This document shows positions 1 through 7,073 of a stretch of 36,276 nucleotides of DNA, piece by piece. The position numbers were made by a program, and so were the translations under genes. Position 1 is the stretch's first letter. The number at the start of each line of letters is the position of its first letter. Source of the stretch: Campylobacterota bacterium (GTDB lineage: Bacteria > Campylobacterota > Campylobacteria > Campylobacterales > Sulfurovaceae); contig QKDN01000074.1 of assembly GCA_003252535.1 (NCBI GenBank), positions 1-36,276 on the forward strand, written 5' to 3'. The notes beneath the pieces were generated by a model. That model was not told the origin of the DNA. It saw only the letters and a program-made list of their open reading frames with translations, and made no database searches.

Positions 1-2
1 TA

Positions 3-149
3 CTGATTAGAAACTACTCTATATCCACTACATATATAAATAACCCTTATATATATATCCCTCTCATGAGTTTCATAATACTACTCCTGTCTTATATTGT
101 GACCTTGTTAATAAAAAAGATTCCTTTCATCGGAAAATATATCGTATAA
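3..149 (+). CDS. C-terminal end of a membrane protein (partial), possibly acyltransferase-3 family
   Basis: An open frame enters from the left edge (first full codon at 3) and stops with TAA at 147-149, giving 48 residues. The segment is very hydrophobic: after a Tyr/Asn-rich stretch comes one membrane helix, starting about PLMSFIILLLSYIVTLL, and then a short basic tail (IKKIPFIGKYIV). A last helix followed by a basic tail is typical of OafA/YrhL-type O-acyltransferases, which are common in polysaccharide loci, but Wzx/Wzy-type proteins can end similarly. The next gene starts 29 bp downstream on the same strand, so it probably belongs to the same surface-polysaccharide operon. Assignment as coding is fairly safe; the family is a guess because the start lies outside the window. 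Confidence 0.55.
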   Translation: MIRNYSISTTYINNPYIYIPLMSFIILLLSYIVTLLIKKIPFIGKYIV

Positions 150-178
150 AATAACCATTCCAAATAAAAGGATAAACC

Positions 179-853
179 ATGAAACTAAAAGCTCTACTGC
201 CAATGAAAGGTAACTCCGAGAGAGTTCCCAACAAGAACATGAGGGATTTTGACGGAGCGCCCTTGTACCATGCCATCACGAAGTCACTCCTGGCAAGTAA
301 ATATATCGAATGCGTTGTGATCAACACGGACAGCGAAACGATCGCCAAAGATGCAAAAGAGCATTTCGGTGACAAGGTCATCATCATCGACAGGCCTGTC
401 GAGATACAGGGGGACTTCGTCTCGATGAACGATATCATCGACTATGACCTCTCCAAGCTCGACGGTGACCACTTCCTCCAGACACATAGCACCAATCCGC
501 TGCTCAGAGGTGAAACTATCGACAAAGCGGTTGAAAAATACTTTGAGGGACTGGAGAGCTACGACAGTATCTTCGGTGTCACCAGGGTGCAGACGAGATT
601 TTATGACAAAAACGCCAACCCGATCAATCACAACCCCAAAGAGCTGCTCAGAACACAGGATCTCGAACCGATGTATGAAGAGAACTCGAACTTCTATATC
701 TTCTCGAAAGAGTCGTTCAAAAATGCCGACAACAAGAGAATAGGCCTCAAGCCCCAGATATTCGAGGTCAACAAACTCGAAGCTGTAGATATCGACGAGC
801 CCGAGGATTTCAAACTTGCCGAACTGCTCCATATCCACAAAGATAACCTATAG
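179..853 (+). CDS. CMP-sugar synthetase-like cytidylyltransferase (NeuA/KdsB superfamily)
   Basis: A 224-residue nucleotidyltransferase that probably transfers CMP from CTP to an acidic 2-keto sugar in the cytoplasm. The N-terminus carries the family's nucleotide-binding signature (LLPMKGNSERVPNKNM, residues 6-21) in place of the usual PARGGSKR-PxKN, and residues around 86-90 (THSTNPLL) match the conserved TSPLR-type segment. Length fits a minimal NeuA/KdsB domain. The ATG at 179 has AAAGGA just upstream. It is first of a run of seven closely packed or overlapping genes including a pyruvate aldolase, so the substrate is more likely a special ulosonic acid than Kdo. Kdo synthesis is represented separately by kdsA at 18169. 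The exact substrate cannot be read from sequence. Confidence 0.82.
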   Translation: MKLKALLPMKGNSERVPNKNMRDFDGAPLYHAITKSLLASKYIECVVINTDSETIAKDAKEHFGDKVIIIDRPVEIQGDFVSMNDIIDYDLSKLDGDHFLQTHSTNPLLRGETIDKAVEKYFEGLESYDSIFGVTRVQTRFYDKNANPINHNPKELLRTQDLEPMYEENSNFYIFSKESFKNADNKRIGLKPQIFEVNKLEAVDIDEPEDFKLAELLHIHKDNL

Positions 854-862
854 GAAATACCG

Positions 863-1630
863 ATGAGCTTGAAACAAAAACTGAAAAATAACGAACTGAC
901 GATCGGTTCATGGATCATGATGGGCAACCCCATGAGCGTCGAGGTCATGGCACTCGCAGGGTTCGAATGGCTCGTAATCGATATCGAACACACCTCGATC
1001 GATCTGCAGAATGCTGAGAACCTCATCAGAACCATCCAGGCGAACGGGATCAAAGCCCTTGTAAGGGTAAGCAAGAACGAAGAGGTCGTCATCAAAAGGA
1101 TACTCGATATGGGAGCCGATGGTATCATCGTACCTATGGTGTGCTCCAGAGAGGATGCCATGCAAGCAGTAAACTATGCGAAATACCCACCGATAGGCAA
1201 AAGAGGAGTTGGACTCTACCGTGCTTCAAAATACGGAACAGGGTTCGAAGAGTACAAAAAATGGGTCAATGAAGAGCTTGTGATCATCGCCCAGATAGAA
1301 CATATCGATGCCGTCAACGATATCGATGCAATACTCGAGGTCGAAGGGATAGACGGAACGATCATAGGACCGTACGATCTCTCAGGCTCCATGGGATACC
1401 CCGGCGAGTTCGACAGGGATGATGTCAAGAAAGCGGTTCAGAGAGTTCTGGACAGATGCGAAGCCAAGAATATCCCTTCAGGATTCCATGTCGTCGATAC
1501 AGACCCTGCAAAGCTCCAGGTAAAGATCGACCAGGGATGTACCTTCCTCGCTTACGGTATCGACTACTTCTTTATGAGAGATGCTGCAATAAGCGGAATG
1601 AACAAAATCAAAGAGGTGAACAATAAATGA
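863..1630 (+). CDS. HpcH/HpaI-family class II pyruvate aldolase
   Basis: A 255-residue TIM-barrel aldolase of the HpcH/HpaI family. These metal-dependent enzymes reversibly join pyruvate to an aldehyde, giving a 2-keto-3-deoxy or 4-hydroxy-2-keto acid. The key residues are intact: base His43 in D-I-E-H (40-43), Arg68 for pyruvate, and metal ligands Glu146 (QIE) and Asp172 (GPYDLSGSMG, 169-178). The KYPPIGKRGVG segment (107-117) is also typical. The gene starts 9 bp after the cytidylyltransferase with AGGAAA as ribosome site and ends in an ATGA overlap with the next gene. Catabolic members cleave aromatic or sugar-acid intermediates. Here, beside a cytidylyltransferase and glycosyltransferases, a biosynthetic direction making a 3-deoxy-ulosonic acid is the more economical inference. 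Confidence 0.85.
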   Translation: MSLKQKLKNNELTIGSWIMMGNPMSVEVMALAGFEWLVIDIEHTSIDLQNAENLIRTIQANGIKALVRVSKNEEVVIKRILDMGADGIIVPMVCSREDAMQAVNYAKYPPIGKRGVGLYRASKYGTGFEEYKKWVNEELVIIAQIEHIDAVNDIDAILEVEGIDGTIIGPYDLSGSMGYPGEFDRDDVKKAVQRVLDRCEAKNIPSGFHVVDTDPAKLQVKIDQGCTFLAYGIDYFFMRDAAISGMNKIKEVNNK

Positions 1631-2583
1631 AAATCTTCGTATCAACCCATCCTTTCAGCTCTACATCAGAACTCCCGATGAGCCTGATCGAACAGAACGG
1701 CTTTGATCTCTCGGTCAATGAACACGGACGGAAGATCACTTCCGATGAACTCGCCGAGGATATCAAGGATGCCGAGATACTGATAGCCGGTACCGAAAAG
1801 ATCACCGAAAAGGTCTTCGAGAACGCTCCCAATCTCAAACTGATCTCCCGTGTGGGTATCGGTCTCGACGGCGTAGATTTCGACCTGTGCAAAAAGTACG
1901 GCGTGAGAGTTGCCTATACTCCCGATGCGCCGACCATGGCTGTAGCAGAACTGTGTGTCGCGATGATCCTCGATCTTGCACGAAAGGTGACCTATACCAA
2001 TAACCAGCTCAAGGAGAAGTTCGCATGGAACAGGTTCATGGGCACCCTGCTCTACGGCAAAACAGTCGGCATCCTTGGAATGGGCAGGATCGGCAAGAGC
2101 CTTGTCCATCTCCTTTCGTCTTTCAATGTCAAGTTCAAGGTCTATGATATCAAACCCGACCTTGCCTTCGGCAGACTCTACAATGTCGAGTTCGTCTCCA
2201 AAAATGAGCTCCTCCAGAGCGCCGATATAGTCTCCGTCAATGTACCGCTCAAAGAGGACACGACCGACTATATCACGACCAAAGAGCTCGGGATGATGCA
2301 AAAACACGCCATCCTCGTCAATACCGCACGCGGCGGGATCGTCAATGAGCATGACCTCTATGAAGCTCTCAAGAATAATATCATCGCCGCTGCCGGAGTA
2401 GATGTATTCGAGGAGGAACCGTATAAAGGAGAACTCACGACACTGGAGAATTGTCTGCTTACCTGCCACATGGGTGCGAGCACGATAGACAGCAGAACCG
2501 ATATGGAGGTACAGGCGCTCGAAGAGGCGATCCGCTACAAAAACGGTGAAGAGCTCAAGAACGAGGTCTTTGAAAATGCGTAA
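1627..2583 (+). CDS. D-isomer-specific 2-hydroxyacid dehydrogenase (phosphoglycerate dehydrogenase-like)
   Basis: A 318-residue NAD(P)-dependent dehydrogenase that interconverts a 2-hydroxy acid and a 2-keto acid. The split substrate domain surrounds a Rossmann fold with GMGRIG at 151-156. The catalytic set is present: Arg235 (NTARGG), Glu264 (VDVFEEEP) and His281 in CHMGAST. It lacks the C-terminal ACT regulatory domain of full-length SerA, as do many pathway-specific members. The start overlaps the stop of the aldolase gene (ATGA), so the two are translationally coupled. In this cluster it may supply or reduce the aldehyde or keto-acid partner of the aldolase. It could also act on the aldolase product. 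The substrate is not determined. Confidence 0.85.
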   Translation: MKIFVSTHPFSSTSELPMSLIEQNGFDLSVNEHGRKITSDELAEDIKDAEILIAGTEKITEKVFENAPNLKLISRVGIGLDGVDFDLCKKYGVRVAYTPDAPTMAVAELCVAMILDLARKVTYTNNQLKEKFAWNRFMGTLLYGKTVGILGMGRIGKSLVHLLSSFNVKFKVYDIKPDLAFGRLYNVEFVSKNELLQSADIVSVNVPLKEDTTDYITTKELGMMQKHAILVNTARGGIVNEHDLYEALKNNIIAAAGVDVFEEEPYKGELTTLENCLLTCHMGASTIDSRTDMEVQALEEAIRYKNGEELKNEVFENA

Positions 2584-3457
2584 AAAGGTTGTAGTATTTG
2601 GTGGCTGCGGATTTATCGGGAGCTATGTCGTAGAGGAACTGCTCGATAAAGGGTACGATGTCATTGCTGCCGATCTCAATCCTTCGAAATATGTTGACGA
2701 CAAGTACTTCGTAAAATGCGATATCCTCGATACAAATGCCGTGGATAATCTGGTGCACAGTGCACAGATTGTTTACAACTTTGCAGGCTTTGCCAACCTC
2801 GATGATGCCATTGCCAATCCTATCAAAGCGATAGAGCTCAATGTGATCGGCAATATGAATATCATGGAAGCCTGCAAACGACACCATGTCAAAAGGTTCG
2901 TCTATGCCAGCAGCGCCTACGCCATGAGTGAAAAGGGGTCATTCTACGGTATCAGCAAGCTCACTTCCGAGAAGCTCATCGAAGAGTATTACAAGAAATT
3001 CGGTCTTGAATTCACCATCGTCCGCTACGGTTCGGTCTATGGCGAAAGGGATTACTACAACAACTATATCTACAATCTCCTCAAAAAGGCAGTTTCGACA
3101 AACGAGATACACCATAGCGGTGACGGCGAAGAGATCAGGGAATATGTCCATGCTGCCGATGTTGCCAAACTGGCAGTGCAGATCATCGAATCGGATGAAT
3201 TCATCAATGAACATATCATCCTGACCGGTGTCGAGCGGATGAAAAGAAAAGAGCTCTTCGAGATGGTCAACGAGATACTTGGAGGAGAGTTACAGGTCAC
3301 GCTCAATGACAACGGCTACCACAACCACTACAAGACCACCCCTTACTCCTTCCACCCCACAAGGAGCAAAAAGCTTGTGGCAAATCCCTATATAGACATG
3401 GGACAGGGACTCCTGGATTGCCTCAAGGATATCGAGGAGAACTATGGCTCGGAATAA
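2576..3457 (+). CDS. NAD-dependent epimerase/dehydratase (extended SDR)
   Basis: A 293-residue extended short-chain dehydrogenase, the group that epimerises or dehydrates nucleotide sugars. The N-terminus has the NAD-binding GGCGFIG (residues 9-15) and Asp33 at the end of beta-2. The active site is visible as YASSAYA (110-116) and Y124-G-I-S-K128. The start at 2576 is chosen because it gives the usual few residues before the Rossmann strand and has GAGG at 2564-2567; a longer frame from 2546 would add ten non-homologous residues. It overlaps the preceding gene by 8 bp and the next by 14 bp. It probably modifies the sugar made or consumed by the cluster; UDP- or dTDP-sugars are also possible. 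Confidence 0.83.
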   Translation: MRKKVVVFGGCGFIGSYVVEELLDKGYDVIAADLNPSKYVDDKYFVKCDILDTNAVDNLVHSAQIVYNFAGFANLDDAIANPIKAIELNVIGNMNIMEACKRHHVKRFVYASSAYAMSEKGSFYGISKLTSEKLIEEYYKKFGLEFTIVRYGSVYGERDYYNNYIYNLLKKAVSTNEIHHSGDGEEIREYVHAADVAKLAVQIIESDEFINEHIILTGVERMKRKELFEMVNEILGGELQVTLNDNGYHNHYKTTPYSFHPTRSKKLVANPYIDMGQGLLDCLKDIEENYGSE

Positions 3458-4121
3458 GCTCGTTTATCTTTCTTATCTTCTGGACGGTAACACGCCGACC
3501 TACGGTAACAGAAACAGATTTGTCCGTGAAGAGCGGTCATCGATAGCTAAGGGAGATGTAGCAAACGACTCCAGCATAGAGACAACGGTTCATATAGGCA
3601 CCCATATTGATATGCCCTACCATTTCTTTGCCGACGGACAGACTGTCGAATCGTACGATGCGTCCTTCTTCGACTTTTCCGATGTCCTGTTCATAGAGAT
3701 AGAACCCCGGTCACTGATCATCAGGGACGAACTTCTCGAAAAGCTCGAAGCGATCGAAGACAAAGCAAAATACGACATGCTCATTGTCAAGACTGGTATA
3801 TGCGACCGTCGGGACGAAGCTGTGTTCTGGGAGTCCAACTATGGTTTCGATCCCCTCGTAGCGCCGTACCTGCGGGAAAAATTTCATAATATCAGAGTCC
3901 TGGGATTCGACTCCGTCTCGGTCTCGAGCTTTGCCCATCGACTGATTGGCAGAGAAGCGCACAAAGCGTTCCTCGACCCCGCAGCACCGATACTCCTGCT
4001 CGAAGATATGGATCTGAGAGCGATCAACGATACTAGGAAGCTCCATCGCGTCACCGTCGCGCCGATGAGAATAGCCCAATGCGACGGATTACCCTGTACA
4101 GTCATAGGAGAGATAGAATAA
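3444..4121 (+). CDS. Cyclase-family metal hydrolase (kynurenine formamidase-like)
   Basis: A 225-residue member of the cyclase family, which includes bacterial kynurenine formamidase and isatin hydrolase: Mn- or Zn-dependent enzymes that open amides, lactams or similar bonds. The metal motif is complete: His50-I-G-T-His54-I-Asp56-M-P-Y-His60. The C-terminal half has the usual GFDSVSVSS and an R-x-A-H-KAFLD segment ahead of LLLEDMDL, where family members have further active-site residues. It overlaps the upstream epimerase by 14 bp and its TAA stop overlaps the ATG of the next gene. No tryptophan-degradation genes are nearby, so a role in polysaccharide precursor chemistry, such as opening a lactone or removing an acyl group, is inferred only from context. 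Confidence 0.8.
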   Translation: MARNKLVYLSYLLDGNTPTYGNRNRFVREERSSIAKGDVANDSSIETTVHIGTHIDMPYHFFADGQTVESYDASFFDFSDVLFIEIEPRSLIIRDELLEKLEAIEDKAKYDMLIVKTGICDRRDEAVFWESNYGFDPLVAPYLREKFHNIRVLGFDSVSVSSFAHRLIGREAHKAFLDPAAPILLLEDMDLRAINDTRKLHRVTVAPMRIAQCDGLPCTVIGEIE

Positions 4122-4612
4122 TGGCAATGTTCGGCAATATCAACACCCTCAAAAAACAGGTCAAAGACCCCAGGTTCGACATCGCATTCGCGTACCTTGA
4201 AAAAGTGCTCTACCCCACAAGCGAGGAGCACGCACGGCTCAAAGGGTATGAACTTGACAGTTTTGTCAGGATCGACCTGGATGAGAATAACTTTGCACTG
4301 GAACAGACATACTTTTCAAAAGGGAGAGAAAAATGCTTTTTCGAATCCCACAGGCAAAATATCGATGTACAGTTCATACTCGAAGGTGAAGAGATCATCG
4401 AAGTCGGCGATATAAGTGACCTCAATGTCACCTTTGCCTACGATGAACATATGGATCTCATCAAGTATGGCGACAGTACATCCACTTCAGCCATAAGGCT
4501 CAGAGCGGGGGATATTGCTATTTTCTTCCCGGAAGATGCCCACATGCCCTGCATACAAACAGATGCTCCATCACATGTTATCAAAACGGTCGTAAAGGTC
4601 CGCATTGATTAG
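4121..4612 (+). CDS. YhcH/YjgK/YiaL family cupin (sialic-acid anomerase-like)
   Basis: A 163-residue YhcH/EbgC-type protein (DUF386). These are small double-stranded beta-helix proteins; the E. coli member YhcH (NanQ) lies in the sialic-acid operon and has been reported to interconvert sialic-acid anomers. Typical residues are present: H77-R-Q-N-I-D82 and Gln84 before LEGEE (87-91), and FFPEDAHMP (135-143) with His141. The start at 4121 is taken because its ATG overlaps the previous stop (TAATG) and GGAG lies at 4107-4110; an earlier in-frame ATG at 4079 lies inside the upstream gene. A sugar-anomer role fits beside a NeuA-like activating enzyme. The substrate is inferred. Confidence 0.82.
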   Translation: MAMFGNINTLKKQVKDPRFDIAFAYLEKVLYPTSEEHARLKGYELDSFVRIDLDENNFALEQTYFSKGREKCFFESHRQNIDVQFILEGEEIIEVGDISDLNVTFAYDEHMDLIKYGDSTSTSAIRLRAGDIAIFFPEDAHMPCIQTDAPSHVIKTVVKVRID

Positions 4613-5219
4613 GAATATCATATTTGATTTCGACGGGGTGATACTCGACTCGGTACCGACAAAGACTGAAGCATTCAAAAAACTCTTCGAGGAATTCCCG
4701 CAGGAGAAGATAGAACAGCTGGTTGTCTACCATGAAAAAAATGGCGGGATCTCCAGGTATATCAAGATCAAATATTTTTTCGAAGAGATACTCCGTACGG
4801 ACATAACCAAGGAGCAGATCGATGAATACGCTGTCAGATACTCCGAACTGACAAAAGAGGAACTGACCAACCCCAGGTACCTCATCCAAGACAGCATCGA
4901 CTTCATCAGGAAAAATCAGGGAAAATACCGTATGCATGTAGCATCGGGTGCCGATGAAGGAGATCTCAGGTACATCTGCGAGCAGTTGCACCTGAACGAA
5001 TATTTTCTCTCAATCAACGGTTCACCGAATGTCAAGACGGAGATCGTCGCAAAGATATTGGCAGACAACAGCTACGACAAAAAAGAAACGATCCTCATCG
5101 GAGACTCTGTCAACGATTACGAGGCCGCCAGTAAAAATGAAATCATGTTCTATGGCTACAATAATGTAAATCTGCAGAACGATCACCTGTACATCACAAC
5201 ATTTACAGACTTTTTATGA
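4605..5219 (+). CDS. HAD-superfamily phosphatase
   Basis: A 204-residue haloacid dehalogenase-type hydrolase with a helical cap. All four motifs are intact: nucleophile Asp8 and acid/base Asp10 in FDFDGV (7-12), Ser114 in VASG, Lys144, and the metal-binding GDSVND at 166-171. It resembles phosphoglycolate phosphatase-type enzymes. The start is a TTG at 4605, overlapping the upstream stop by 8 bp, with AAAGG at 4594-4598; no ATG start is available before the DFDG motif. In Kdo and sialic-acid pathways a HAD enzyme removes phosphate from the ulosonate before CMP activation. A similar step is a reasonable inference here, although HAD sequence does not reveal the substrate. Confidence 0.82.
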   Translation: MIRNIIFDFDGVILDSVPTKTEAFKKLFEEFPQEKIEQLVVYHEKNGGISRYIKIKYFFEEILRTDITKEQIDEYAVRYSELTKEELTNPRYLIQDSIDFIRKNQGKYRMHVASGADEGDLRYICEQLHLNEYFLSINGSPNVKTEIVAKILADNSYDKKETILIGDSVNDYEAASKNEIMFYGYNNVNLQNDHLYITTFTDFL

Positions 5220-6067
5220 GATTTTCACTGATACTCGCTACCGTGCACAGGAGAGAGGAGGTAGAAAACTTTCTGCTTTCCCTGCTCGGACAGACTTACA
5301 GGGATTTCGAGGTTCTGATCATTGATCAGAACAAAGATGACAGGATCGGGAGTATCCTTCCCCACTTTCACGATCTTGCCATCACCCATCTGCACTCCCC
5401 GATCGGCCTCTCAGTAGCCAGAAATGCTGGATTGGAGCACGCATCAGGAGAGATCATATGCTTTCCAGATGATGACTGTACCTATCCGCCAGAACTGCTG
5501 GAGAACATCCATCGTTTTTTCACAGAGAATGATTATGATATCCTGATGGGAAAAACTATAGACAAACAAACGGGGGCAATAGTAGCTGGTCGGAATGAAT
5601 CGGGAGAACGTGAACTGAGCCATTTTTTCACACTGGGGAGTTCGACCACACTTTTTATTAAAAATATCGGTGACACAAGATTTGATGAACGGTTCGGGAT
5701 CGGCGGTATATTCGGTTCTGAGGAGGAACACGACCTTGTGCTCCGACTGCTCAAAAGCGGGTACAAAGGCTTCTACAATCCTAACATAGACTATGTGTAC
5801 CATCCCCCTTCTGATCTCGATTATACCGATCTGGAAAGGATCAAAGAGCGCTCTGTCGGATTGGGTGCATTTATCGCAAAACATTGGATGAGCAAAGAAG
5901 GTTTTTTGTATTTTTTTAAATATAATATCATCAGACCTCTATCGGGAAGTCTGATCCATCTGGCGAGATTCGATCTTGTCAGATCCAAATTCTATTTTTT
6001 CAAATGGCTCGGTATATGGAAGGGCTTTTTTAAATATTTCGGGACAAAGAATGAAACTCGTATTTGA
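5216..6067 (+). CDS. Family 2 glycosyltransferase
   Basis: A 283-residue GT-A fold glycosyltransferase, expected to use a nucleotide sugar at the inner membrane face during repeat-unit assembly. Visible family features are the N-terminal strand FSLILATVHR, QTYRDFEVLIIDQ (26-38), the SVARNAGLEHASGEII region and the metal-binding Asp85-Asp86-Asp87. The later GSEEEHDLVLRLLKSGYK region contains acidic residues in the position of the catalytic base. The start overlaps the HAD stop (ATGA), directly coupling it to the putative ulosonic-acid genes, and the end overlaps the next glycosyltransferase by 17 bp. The donor and acceptor sugars are unknown. GT2 enzymes do not normally use CMP-ulosonates. Confidence 0.85.
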   Translation: MRFSLILATVHRREEVENFLLSLLGQTYRDFEVLIIDQNKDDRIGSILPHFHDLAITHLHSPIGLSVARNAGLEHASGEIICFPDDDCTYPPELLENIHRFFTENDYDILMGKTIDKQTGAIVAGRNESGERELSHFFTLGSSTTLFIKNIGDTRFDERFGIGGIFGSEEEHDLVLRLLKSGYKGFYNPNIDYVYHPPSDLDYTDLERIKERSVGLGAFIAKHWMSKEGFLYFFKYNIIRPLSGSLIHLARFDLVRSKFYFFKWLGIWKGFFKYFGTKNETRI

Positions 6068-7073
6068 CGCTCGTATCCTGACGCATCAGACCTATACCGG
6101 TGTAGAGAACTATGCCCGGAGCATACTGGATCATATCGGGAACAAGATCGATATAAGAGTCGCAAAACCAACATCGTCCAACAAATACCTCGCCCACCTC
6201 TGGACACATTTCATCCTCCCGTTCATCAAGGGCGACATCCTCTTCTGTCCTGCAAATATAGCACCGCTCTTCGTGCCCTGGAGCAAAAAGCTCGTCGTAA
6301 CCCTCCACGATGTTGCATTTATAACCTATCCGGAAAGTTTTTCACGGTTTTTTCGTACCTACTACAAACTCATCATCCCTTTTGTGATCAAAAGAGCAGA
6401 CAGGATCATTACCGTTTCATACTATTCCAAAAGTGAGATCGAAAAATACTACCCAGCTGCCAAAGGAAAAATCGAGGTTGTTCACCTTGGCAAGAACAGG
6501 CTCTTCAGGCATAAAAACGATATAGGAAAACAGAATATCATCCTCTATGTGGGCAGTATGAACGAAAGGAAGAACTTTACAGGCGTTATCAAGGCATTTG
6601 AACTGCTCAATAGCACAGATCACAGACTCGTGATGGTCGGCCGATTCAATCCCCATTTCGCTATCGACGAGGAGAGCCGTGAGATACTCGATAGGGCACG
6701 GCAAAATCCCTCAATAGAGTTCCGAAGTGATGTCAGCGACGAAGAGCTGGTGAGGATATACAACAGTGCCAAGCTCTTTGTCCTCCCATCCTTCTATGAA
6801 GGGTTTGGTCTGCCATTGCTTGAGGCATTCGTCTGCGGTACGCCTGTAGTATGCTCCAGCGCTGCTTCACTGCCTGAAGTAGGAGGTGATGCGGCACTCT
6901 ATTGTGACCCATACGATATAGAAGACATCAAAGAGAAGATCAAATCGCTCCTCGATGACAGCGACCTGCGCAGACAGATGATCCAAAGAGGATTCAGCAG
7001 AGCAGATGAATTTGACTGGGAAAAATCGGCAGCGGAACATATCAGGATATTCCAAGAGGCGGTCGGACATTGA
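6051..7073 (+). CDS. Family 4 glycosyltransferase
   Basis: A 340-residue GT-B glycosyltransferase of family 4. It begins MKLVFDARILTHQTYTGVENY, the usual first strand and glycine-containing loop, and carries YVGSMNERKNF at the start of the second domain. The retaining-GT4 signature E250-GFGLPLL-E258 (E-x7-E) is present, followed by CGTPVV. The ATG at 6051 overlaps the GT2 gene by 17 bp; an upstream in-frame extension would intrude further into that gene. Its TGA stop overlaps the TTG start of the next glycosyltransferase. It should add one sugar to a lipid-linked repeat unit. The donor is not predictable with confidence. Confidence 0.87.
   Translation: MKLVFDARILTHQTYTGVENYARSILDHIGNKIDIRVAKPTSSNKYLAHLWTHFILPFIKGDILFCPANIAPLFVPWSKKLVVTLHDVAFITYPESFSRFFRTYYKLIIPFVIKRADRIITVSYYSKSEIEKYYPAAKGKIEVVHLGKNRLFRHKNDIGKQNIILYVGSMNERKNFTGVIKAFELLNSTDHRLVMVGRFNPHFAIDEESREILDRARQNPSIEFRSDVSDEELVRIYNSAKLFVLPSFYEGFGLPLLEAFVCGTPVVCSSAASLPEVGGDAALYCDPYDIEDIKEKIKSLLDDSDLRRQMIQRGFSRADEFDWEKSAAEHIRIFQEAVGH

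Noticed and set aside
179-853. Calling the cytidylyltransferase KdsB
   Set aside because: The fold is shared, but the context is a pyruvate-aldolase cluster and kdsA lies 17 kb away in another operon, so a specific Kdo role is not supported.
1666-2469. Long minus-strand open frame across the dehydrogenase gene
   Set aside because: It is the complement of a gene with full family motifs; its translation shows no domain pattern and has no ribosome site.
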